DNA of 5,920 nucleotides from Pseudomonas sp. (lineage in GTDB: Bacteria > Pseudomonadota > Gammaproteobacteria > Pseudomonadales > Pseudomonadaceae), in NCBI GenBank assembly GCA_003488145.1, contig DNMQ01000280.1, forward strand, positions 1,112 to 7,031, written 5' to 3'. A program made the translations under genes and the position numbers. The notes below the pieces were generated by a model. That model was not told the DNA's origin and did not search any database. It was given only the letters and a program-made list of their open reading frames with translations. Positions 1 to 4,956 of the stretch are shown one piece after another (position 1 is the first letter of the stretch; every line of letters begins with the position of its first letter).

Positions 1-128
1 GCATCGAAACCGTCCACTGCGGTGATGACATCGCAACCTACTTTCTTCAGCAGGGTTTCAGCAGTGCGACGAATCGTTTTCGAGTCGTCGATCACCATGA
101 CCTTCAAGCCCTCGGAGTGCTGTTCCAT
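1..128 (-). CDS. pilG: PilG, CheY-like response regulator of twitching motility (N-terminal part only)
   Basis: The minus strand encodes 42 residues from an ATG at 128 and then runs off the left edge, so only the receiver-domain N-terminus is present. It begins MEQHSEGLKVMVIDDSKTIR. The VMVIDDSKTIRR segment (residues 10-21) is the first beta strand plus the acidic pocket (D14, D15) that binds Mg2+ in CheY-type receivers; the phosphoacceptor Asp lies beyond the window. A TAGGG motif (133-137) about four bases upstream serves as ribosome binding site. The sequence agrees almost residue for residue with P. aeruginosa PilG as I recall it. In that species PilG is the output regulator of the Pil-Chp chemosensory pathway, controls type IV pilus extension and influences cAMP, and heads a pilGHIJK-chp operon. 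That operon would extend leftward, out of the window. The gene is transcribed divergently from gshB. Confidence 0.94.
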   Translation of the reverse strand, partial: MEQHSEGLKVMVIDDSKTIRRTAETLLKKVGCDVITAVDGFD

Positions 129-257
129 TTCGCCCTACCATCGCCTTGGTGAGTCGTAGTTTATCGTTATGTCAGTGCGCCGGAGGCCCTGCCACCGATG
201 GGCTGCACCCAATCGCCGGACCTTTTTAGCACACTCCTCATGCACACGCTATCAACC

Positions 258-278
258 GGAAAAGCATCCGGATTTTCC
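258..278. repeat. Small inverted repeat in the pilG-gshB intergenic region
   Basis: GGAAAA (258-263) and TTTTCC (273-278) form a perfect 6-bp inverted repeat around a 9-base loop; CCGG also occurs on both sides (256-259 and 268-271). It lies just upstream of the TTGACC -35-like box. It could be an operator-like site or chance. It is not a terminator of any visible transcript. Confidence 0.3.
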
Positions 279-328
279 TTGACCCAGTGCACAACCACAG
301 CCAATCTGCAGCGACATTTTGAGCCACT

Positions 329-345
329 GGCGGCGCTTCGCCGCC
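329..345 (+). promoter_or_regulatory. GC-rich hairpin in the gshB leader, just before the ribosome binding site
   Basis: GGCGGCG (329-335) pairs perfectly with CGCCGCC (339-345) around a CTT triloop, giving a 7-bp all-G:C stem. It ends 8 bases before the GGAGA ribosome binding site of gshB (353-357). There is no T-run after it on either strand, so it is not an intrinsic terminator. If transcribed it would form a stable structure in the 5' leader and might affect translation or mRNA stability. The structure is seen in the sequence; the role is inference. Confidence 0.45.
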
Positions 346-364
346 CATTGCCGGAGAACACCCC

Positions 365-1315
365 ATGACCGTTCGCGTCGGGATCATCATGGACCCTATC
401 GCGCAGATCGCCTTCAAGAAGGACAGTTCGCTGGCCATGCTGCTGGCTGCCCAGGCGCGAGACTGGACACTGTTCTACATGGAGCAGCGCGACCTATATC
501 AGCTCGGCAATCAGGCCCGGGCGCGCATGTGCCCGCTGCGGGTATTCAACGACCCACAACATTGGTTCGAGAAGGATGGGGAGGTCGATGCGGCCCTGAC
601 TGATCTGGACGTGATCCTCATGCGCAAAGACCCGCCTTTCAACAGCGAGTATGTCTACGCAACCTATCTGCTGGAACTGGCGGAAAAGGCCGGAACGCTG
701 GTGGTCAATCGACCGCAGAGCCTGCGCGACTGCAATGAGAAGTTCTTCGCCACCCAGTTTCCACAATGCACCCCGCCGACACTGGTCAGTCGGCGCTCGG
801 ACATTCTCCGCGAGTTCGCCCGCGAGCACCGTGACATCATTCTCAAACCCCTCGACGAGATGGGCGGTGCATCGATCTTTCGTCATCGCGAGGGCGACCC
901 GAATCTGTCGGTTATTCTCGAGGTTCTGACCGAGCATGGCAGCCGCCAAATCATGGCGCAGCGATACATTCCCGCGATCAAGGACGGCGACAAGCGCATC
1001 CTGATGATCGATGGCGAGCCGATCCCCTATTGCCTGGCGCGAATCCCCGCCGCTGGCGAGACGCGCGGCAATCTGGCCGCGGGTGGTCGCGGTGTGGCAC
1101 AGCCGCTGTCGGATCGCGACCGCGAGATTGCAGCGATCGTCGGCCCGGAACTACGCAAGCGCGGCTTGCTGTTTGTCGGCCTGGATGTGATCGGCGACTA
1201 CCTCACCGAGATCAACATCACCAGCCCGACCTGCATCCGCGAAATCGACAATGCCTTTGATACCCGCATCGGCGAACGGCTCATGGACGCTATCGCGGCG
1301 AAGCTGCAAGGTTGA
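365..1315 (+). CDS. gshB: Glutathione synthetase
   Basis: This 316-residue protein matches the usual bacterial GshB length (about 315). It catalyses the ATP-dependent joining of gamma-glutamylcysteine and glycine, the second and last step of glutathione synthesis, in the cytoplasm. The N-terminal pre-ATP-grasp domain covers about residues 1-120 with the MRKDPPF motif (86-92). The ATP-grasp domain follows, with KPLDEMGGASIF (161-172) as the glycine-rich ATP loop, AIKDGDKRIL (204-213), RGNLAAGGRG (234-243), and the Mg/ATP-binding TEINITSPTCIREI (281-294). One difference is visible: the loop reads LDEMGG where E. coli, as I recall it, has LDGMGG. The ATG at 365 is supported by GGAGA (353-357) seven bases upstream and by the typical GshB N-terminus (VGIIMDPI). 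It is the first gene of the plus-strand series and is divergent from pilG, an arrangement shared with P. aeruginosa. Confidence 0.96.
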   Translation: MTVRVGIIMDPIAQIAFKKDSSLAMLLAAQARDWTLFYMEQRDLYQLGNQARARMCPLRVFNDPQHWFEKDGEVDAALTDLDVILMRKDPPFNSEYVYATYLLELAEKAGTLVVNRPQSLRDCNEKFFATQFPQCTPPTLVSRRSDILREFAREHRDIILKPLDEMGGASIFRHREGDPNLSVILEVLTEHGSRQIMAQRYIPAIKDGDKRILMIDGEPIPYCLARIPAAGETRGNLAAGGRGVAQPLSDRDREIAAIVGPELRKRGLLFVGLDVIGDYLTEINITSPTCIREIDNAFDTRIGERLMDAIAAKLQG

Positions 1316-1326
1316 ACCAGCTAACA

Positions 1327-1363
1327 GCTTTGAGCTTGGAGCTTGCGACTCCAAGCTCAAAGC
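1327..1363. repeat. Perfect 15-bp inverted repeat with tandem GAGCTTG units between gshB and tonB3
   Basis: The left arm at 1327-1341 (GCTTTGAGCTTGGAG) and the right arm at 1349-1363 are exact reverse complements separated by a 7-base loop (CTTGCGA). Two tandem copies of GAGCTTG occupy 1332-1338 and 1339-1345, so the arm is built from a short repeat unit. The hairpin starts 11 bases after the gshB stop. No T-run follows either arm on either strand, so it is not a classical Rho-independent terminator. It could stabilise the 3' end of gshB mRNA or be a copy of a dispersed Pseudomonas intergenic repeat. The role is inference. Confidence 0.75.
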
Positions 1364-1402
1364 CGGCAGACTGCGCGGCACTTCGAGCCGACCCGACCTG
1401 CG

Positions 1403-2296
1403 ATGAACGCCGCTATCCGCCATCCCGTGCCTGAAACCACCCGAGTCCGCCCGGCGGACAGGCTCGGCTTCACGCTTTTTCTGGCTACCGCATTGCATCT
1501 GGCTTTGATTCTCGGGCTTGGCTTTACCCTCTCCGAGCCGAAGCAGATCAGCAAGACGCTGGAAATCACCCTGTCGACCTTCAAAAGCGAAGAGAAGCCC
1601 AAGGAAGCGGACTTCCTCGCCCAAGACAATCAGCAGGGCAGCGGCACGCTGGAGCACAAGGCCACGCCGAAAACCACCGAGCAAGCGCAGTTCCAGGATA
1701 CCGAGGTACGCAAGGTGACCCCACCAGCAGCACCGCCTCGCAGCACCCGGCCGGAACCGGCGAAGACCGTCGTCACCACTCGCAGCCCACAGCGCGAAAA
1801 GGCCGACGTCAAGCAACAGACGCCACCGCAGCCCGAGCCGCAAGCAGCGCCGGCATTCGACAGCTCACAATTGAGCGCGGAGATCGCCAGCCTCGAAGCC
1901 GAGCTGGCACAAGAGGTCGAGCGCTATGCCAAGCGCCCCAGGGTCAGCCGACAGAACAGCGCCGCCACCATGCGCGACATCAGTGCCTGGTATCGCGACG
2001 AATGGCGCAAGAAGGTCGAGCGCATCGGCAACCTCAACTATCCCGATGAGGCCCGCCGCCAGCAGATCTACGGCAGCCTGCGCATGCTGGTGACCATCAA
2101 CCGCGACGGCTCCATCCAGGAGCTGCGCGTGATCGAGTCATCCGGCAAGCCAGTGCTGGACGATGCCGCGCTGCGCATCGTGCGACTGGCAGCGCCTTTT
2201 GCGCCCTTCACCGGCGAACTAGCGCAGAAGTTCGACCAGGTGGAGATCATCCGCACCTGGCGTTTCGAGCGCGGCGACAGGCTTTCGAGTCGCTGA
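1403..2296 (+). CDS. tonB3: TonB-family energy-transducing protein, TonB3-like
   Basis: This 297-residue protein has the layout of TonB. A short cytoplasmic N-terminus (1-20) precedes one membrane segment (about 21-43, LGFTLFLATALHLALILGLG). A long proline- and charge-rich periplasmic linker (about 45-150) follows, then a likely coiled coil (about 154-176, LSAEIASLEAELAQEVERY) and a C-terminal TonB domain (about 205-292) with the YP motif (213-214) and TWRFER near the end. TonB couples the proton-motive force, through ExbB/ExbD, to outer-membrane functions. The membrane segment keeps the His (H32) of the SxxxH motif of E. coli TonB, but the Ser position is Ala (A28). In P. aeruginosa the gene in this position (PA0406, tonB3) is needed for twitching motility and pilus assembly, which fits pilG nearby. 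I chose the ATG at 1403; the frame stays open back to a TTG at 1343, but that lies inside the hairpin. The ribosome binding site is weak. Confidence 0.88.
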   Translation: MNAAIRHPVPETTRVRPADRLGFTLFLATALHLALILGLGFTLSEPKQISKTLEITLSTFKSEEKPKEADFLAQDNQQGSGTLEHKATPKTTEQAQFQDTEVRKVTPPAAPPRSTRPEPAKTVVTTRSPQREKADVKQQTPPQPEPQAAPAFDSSQLSAEIASLEAELAQEVERYAKRPRVSRQNSAATMRDISAWYRDEWRKKVERIGNLNYPDEARRQQIYGSLRMLVTINRDGSIQELRVIESSGKPVLDDAALRIVRLAAPFAPFTGELAQKFDQVEIIRTWRFERGDRLSSR

Positions 2297-2346
2297 AATC
2301 GGCAGCCGGGCGAACCGTCGCACCTGTAGCCGGAACGCGGTGCAAC

Positions 2347-2354
2347 GCTTAAGC
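2347..2354. repeat. GCTTAAGC palindrome before yqgE
   Basis: A perfect 8-base palindrome lies 8 bases before the yqgE start, inside the 66-base tonB3-yqgE gap. No good Shine-Dalgarno motif is visible there. The gap also contains two loosely similar copies of an AGCCGG-centred stretch (2303-2308 and 2328-2333). No promoter or terminator can be supported. The palindrome may be chance. Confidence 0.25.
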
Positions 2355-2362
2355 TAACGCGC

Positions 2363-2932
2363 ATGAAAAGCACCGCGCCCAACTACCTCAAGCATCACTT
2401 CCTGATCGCCATGCCGCAGATGGCCGATCCGAACTTTGTCCAGACGCTGATCTACCTGATCGAACACGGCGCAGAAGGCGCCATGGGCCTGATCGTCAAT
2501 CGCCCGAGCGGGCTGAGCCTGGCTGATGTGCTGGAGCAGCTGCGCCCGGACGAGCCGATCCCCCCACTCTGCCAGAGCCTGCCGATATTCTCCGGCGGCC
2601 CAGTGCAAACCGATCGCGGCTTCGTTCTGCATTCGCCCGACCAGCAATTCCAGGCCACCCTCTCCCTCGGCCCGCTGGGCATGTCCACATCGCAGGACGT
2701 CCTGTTCGCCATTGCGGACGGCCAGGGGCCTGCCCGGCACTTCGTGGCCCTCGGTTATGCCGGCTGGGAAGCGGGACAGCTGGAAGCCGAACTGGCCGAC
2801 AATGCCTGGCTCAGCTGCCCCGCGGATACCGAGATCCTATTCGACCTACCTTATGACCAACGCCTGAACGCCGCGGCAGCATCACTCGGCGTCGACCTGC
2901 GCCTGCTCAGCACCCAGGTCGGCCACGCATGA
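2363..2932 (+). CDS. yqgE: YqgE/AlgH family protein
   Basis: This 189-residue protein is full length for the YqgE/AlgH (DUF179) family. Recognisable family signatures are the N-terminal YLKHHFLIAMPQM (8-20), the GAMGLIVNRPSG segment (about 40-51), IFSGGPVQTDRGFVLH (about 75-90), and FVALGYAGWEAGQLE (about 128-142). No signal peptide or membrane segment is visible, so it is probably cytoplasmic. The biochemical function of the family is not established. In P. aeruginosa it is called AlgH, from a report of an effect on alginate production. The ATG at 2363 gives the typical N-terminus, although no clear ribosome binding site precedes it. Its stop overlaps the ruvX start by four bases (ATGA), implying translational coupling; the yqgE-ruvX pair is conserved in many Gammaproteobacteria. 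Confidence 0.95.
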   Translation: MKSTAPNYLKHHFLIAMPQMADPNFVQTLIYLIEHGAEGAMGLIVNRPSGLSLADVLEQLRPDEPIPPLCQSLPIFSGGPVQTDRGFVLHSPDQQFQATLSLGPLGMSTSQDVLFAIADGQGPARHFVALGYAGWEAGQLEAELADNAWLSCPADTEILFDLPYDQRLNAAAASLGVDLRLLSTQVGHA

Positions 2933-3357
2933 GTGCGCCGCGACTGCTGCTCGGCTTCGACTACGGCACCAAGCAGATCGGCGTCGCTGTCGGCCAGGTC
3001 ATTACTGGGCAAGCACGTGAACTCTGCGTACTCAAGGCGCAGAACGGCGTGCCGGACTGGCAACAGATCGAAGCGCTGATGCGGGAATGGCAGCCCGATG
3101 CGCTGGTCGTCGGCCTGCCGCTGAACATGGACGGCACGCCCAGCGACATGAGTGCCCGGGCGGAAAAGTTCGCCCGCCGACTCAACGGTCGCTTCAACCT
3201 GCCGGTGCACACTCACGACGAACGCCTGACCACGTTCGAAGCCAAAGGCGAGCGTCTGCGCCAGGGCCAGCACGGCGGCTATCGCGATCGCCCGGTGGAT
3301 GCCCTGGCCGCAGCCCTATTACTGGAAGGCTGGCTGAGCGAACACCCTGCCGCCTGA
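2929..3357 (+). CDS. ruvX: RuvX/YqgF, RNase H-fold putative pre-16S rRNA nuclease
   Basis: This 142-residue protein has the length and motifs of the YqgF family. The first motif GFDYGTKQIGVA (9-20) carries the metal-binding D11. VVGLPLNMDGT (60-70) is the family signature. The second acidic residue is E98 in HDERLTT (96-102), and the third is D124 in RPVDALAAALLLEGWL (121-136). All three expected acidic residues are therefore present and the enzyme should be active. YqgF is an RNase H-like nuclease linked to 5'-end maturation of 16S rRNA in E. coli; the older name RuvX reflects predicted Holliday junction resolvase activity. The start at 2929 overlaps the yqgE stop by four bases and has only a weak AGG (2916-2918) upstream, so translation probably depends on ribosomes finishing yqgE. 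Confidence 0.96.
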   Translation: MSAPRLLLGFDYGTKQIGVAVGQVITGQARELCVLKAQNGVPDWQQIEALMREWQPDALVVGLPLNMDGTPSDMSARAEKFARRLNGRFNLPVHTHDERLTTFEAKGERLRQGQHGGYRDRPVDALAAALLLEGWLSEHPAA

Positions 3358-3368
3358 TCCAGACCTGT

Positions 3369-3375
3369 AAGGAGA
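3369..3375 (+). promoter_or_regulatory. Strong Shine-Dalgarno site of pyrR
   Basis: AAGGAGA ends four bases before the ATG at 3380, in the 22-base gap after the ruvX stop. It is the strongest ribosome binding site in the window and fixes the pyrR start. The gap is too short for an obvious separate promoter or PyrR-type attenuator. Confidence 0.8.
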
Positions 3376-3379
3376 CCCC

Positions 3380-3892
3380 ATGATTCTGCCCAATCCCGAA
3401 CAGCTGCTGCCCGAGATGGTCGCCACACTGAGGCAACACCTGATTGATCGCGACATCCAGGAGCCGCGCTTCATCGGTATCCGTACCGGCGGCGTCTGGG
3501 TGGCCCAGGCGCTGCTCGCAGCCCGCGCGCAGAACGAACCGCTCGGCATTCTCGACGTGTCCTTCTATCGCGACGACTTCACCCAGAAGGGCCTGCACCC
3601 GCAGGTGCAGCCGTCGGAACTGCCTTTCGAGATCGAAGGCCAGCATCTGGTGCTGATCGATGACGTGCTGATGACCGGCCGCACCATCCGCGCTGCGCTC
3701 AATGAGCTGTTCGACTACGGTCGTCCTGCCAGCGTAACGCTGGTCTGCCTGCTCGACCTGAACGCGCGTGAGCTGCCGATTCGCCCTGACGTGGTCGGCG
3801 CCACCCTGTCGCTGGCGCCCGAGCAACGCATCAAGCTGATCGGACCGGAGCCATTGGCCCTCGAACAACAGATGGAAACCAGCGGCTCCTGA
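3380..3892 (+). CDS. pyrR: PyrR, pyrimidine regulator / uracil phosphoribosyltransferase family
   Basis: This 170-residue protein belongs to the type I phosphoribosyltransferase family. The PRPP-binding loop reads [18 protein letters not shown] (90-107), with the two acidic residues D94 and D95. Other PyrR features are [12 protein letters not shown] (31-42), the SFYRDDF hood segment (61-67) and ARELPIRPD (129-137). Bacillus PyrR is a uracil phosphoribosyltransferase that also binds UMP and pyr mRNA to cause attenuation. The catalytic loop is intact here, so PRPP/uracil activity is plausible. Compared with Bacillus PyrR from memory, several RNA-contact residues look changed, and no binding-loop-like motif is seen before pyrR or pyrB, so an RNA-binding role is uncertain. 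The gene is followed by pyrB after 47 bases, consistent with a pyrR-pyrB-pyrC' operon. Confidence 0.94.
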   Translation: MILPNPEQLLPEMVATLRQHLIDRDIQEPRFIGIRTGGVWVAQALLAARAQNEPLGILDVSFYRDDFTQKGLHPQVQPSELPFEIEGQHLVLIDDVLMTGRTIRAALNELFDYGRPASVTLVCLLDLNARELPIRPDVVGATLSLAPEQRIKLIGPEPLALEQQMETSGS

Positions 3893-3939
3893 GCGAGCCG
3901 GCAAGTCCGCCCCACAGCCCCGCCAACCGAGATCCTGCG

Positions 3940-4956
3940 ATGACGCCCACCGACGCCAAGCGCCCGCTACAGTTGAACGACCAAGGCCAGCTGCGCCATT
4001 TTCTCTCCCTCGACGGCCTGCCCCGCGAGCTGCTCACCGAGATTCTGGACACCGCCGACTCCTTCCTCGAGGTTGGCGCGCGTGCGGTGAAGAAGGTTCC
4101 GCTGCTGCGCGGCAAGACCGTCTGCAACGTCTTCTTCGAGAACTCCACCCGCACCCGTACCACCTTCGAACTGGCGGCCAAGCGCTTGTCGGCCGACGTC
4201 ATCACGCTCAACGTCTCGACTTCCTCCACCAGCAAGGGCGAGACCCTCACCGACACCTTGCGCAACCTGGAAGCCATGGCGGCGGACATGTTCGTGGTGC
4301 GCCACGCGGACTCCGGAGCCGCGCATTTCATCGCCGAGCACGTCAGCCCGGACGTGGCGGTGATCAACGGTGGCGACGGTCGCCATGCGCACCCGACCCA
4401 GGGCATGCTCGACATGCTCACCATCCGCCGGCACAAGGGCAGCTTCGACAATCTTTCGGTGGCCATCGTCGGCGACATCCTGCACTCGCGGGTGGCGCGC
4501 TCGAACATGCTGGCCCTGCGTACCCTGGGCTGCCCTGACATCCGTGTGATCGCGCCGAAAACGCTGCTGCCGGAGGGCATCGAACAGTACGGCGTGCGCG
4601 TATTCACCGACATGAACGAAGGCCTGCGCGACGTCGACGTGGTGATCATGTTGCGCCTGCAGCGCGAACGCATGCAGGGCGGTCTGCTGCCCAGCGAAGG
4701 CGAATTCTACAAGCTCTACGGCCTGACCACCCAGCGCCTGGCGCTGGCCAGGCCGGACGCCATCGTCATGCACCCGGGCCCGATCAACCGCGGCGTGGAA
4801 ATCGAGTCGGCGGTGGCCGACGGCCCGCAGTCGGTCATTCTCAACCAGGTCACCTACGGCATCGCCATCCGCATGGCGGTGCTGTCCATGGCGATGAGCG
4901 GCCAGACCGCGCAGCGCCAAATCGATTCCGAATCCGTATCCGAGGAGCAGCAGTGA
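3940..4956 (+). CDS. pyrB: Aspartate carbamoyltransferase catalytic subunit
   Basis: This 338-residue protein catalyses carbamoyl phosphate + L-aspartate to N-carbamoyl-L-aspartate, the committed step of pyrimidine synthesis. The carbamoyl-phosphate site is seen in [13 protein letters not shown] (66-78) and in SSTSKGET (95-102, K99). [12 protein letters not shown] (151-162) and the aspartate-binding [11 protein letters not shown] (238-248) and HPGPINRG (278-285) are also intact, so the enzyme should be active. It is slightly longer than the roughly 334 residues I recall for P. aeruginosa; the N-terminal extension before about residue 20 is typical of Pseudomonas ATCase. That extension is known to carry nucleotide-effector binding in the absence of a PyrI subunit. 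The ATG at 3940 is preceded by a modest GAGA (3929-3932). The stop shares one base with the pyrC' start, fitting the PyrB/PyrC' holoenzyme, a dodecamer of six of each. Confidence 0.97.
   Translation: MTPTDAKRPLQLNDQGQLRHFLSLDGLPRELLTEILDTADSFLEVGARAVKKVPLLRGKTVCNVFFENSTRTRTTFELAAKRLSADVITLNVSTSSTSKGETLTDTLRNLEAMAADMFVVRHADSGAAHFIAEHVSPDVAVINGGDGRHAHPTQGMLDMLTIRRHKGSFDNLSVAIVGDILHSRVARSNMLALRTLGCPDIRVIAPKTLLPEGIEQYGVRVFTDMNEGLRDVDVVIMLRLQRERMQGGLLPSEGEFYKLYGLTTQRLALARPDAIVMHPGPINRGVEIESAVADGPQSVILNQVTYGIAIRMAVLSMAMSGQTAQRQIDSESVSEEQQ
4942..4947 (+). promoter_or_regulatory. Shine-Dalgarno site of pyrC' inside the end of pyrB
   Basis: GAGGAG lies eight bases before the ATG at 4956, within the last codons of pyrB. 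It supports that start over the in-frame GTG at 4953. The TGATG junction with the pyrB stop implies coupled translation. Confidence 0.7.

Larger units (their letters stand above)
129..364. promoter_or_regulatory. Divergent intergenic region between pilG and gshB
   Basis: These 236 bases contain no credible gene and must hold the start signals for both divergent genes. Base composition is somewhat less GC-rich than the flanking genes around 215-320. On the plus strand TTGACC at 279-284 resembles a sigma70 -35 box, but no good -10 follows at 16-18 bases (CAATCT at 302-307 is poor). Toward pilG, the minus strand reads CATAACGATAAACT across roughly 158-171, an AT-rich candidate -10 area without a clear -35. 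Neither promoter can be assigned with confidence. Two inverted repeats inside it are listed separately. Confidence 0.5.

Noticed and set aside
158..204. A sigma54-type promoter for pilG in the divergent region
   Set aside because: The minus-strand TGGCAGGGCCTCCGGC stretch looked tempting, but the spacing between GG and GC is wrong and the TTGC element is absent.
1327..1375. Hairpin after gshB as a Rho-independent terminator
   Set aside because: The stem is strong, but the bases following it on both strands lack the required T-run.
1343..1402. Earlier TTG start for tonB3, adding 20 residues
   Set aside because: The TTG lies in the loop of the perfect hairpin and the added residues are largely encoded by its right arm and the gap. 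The ATG at 1403 gives a normal short cytoplasmic N-terminus before the membrane segment.
1151..1843. A 230-codon minus-strand open frame across the end of gshB and the start of tonB3
   Set aside because: It overlaps two recognised genes and the hairpin, has low-complexity Leu/Arg/Gly composition and no recognisable motif; it is a shadow frame.
3358..3379. PyrR-type or pyrL-type attenuator before pyrR or pyrB
   Set aside because: The gaps of 22 and 47 bases hold no leader peptide, T-tract or alternative hairpins.
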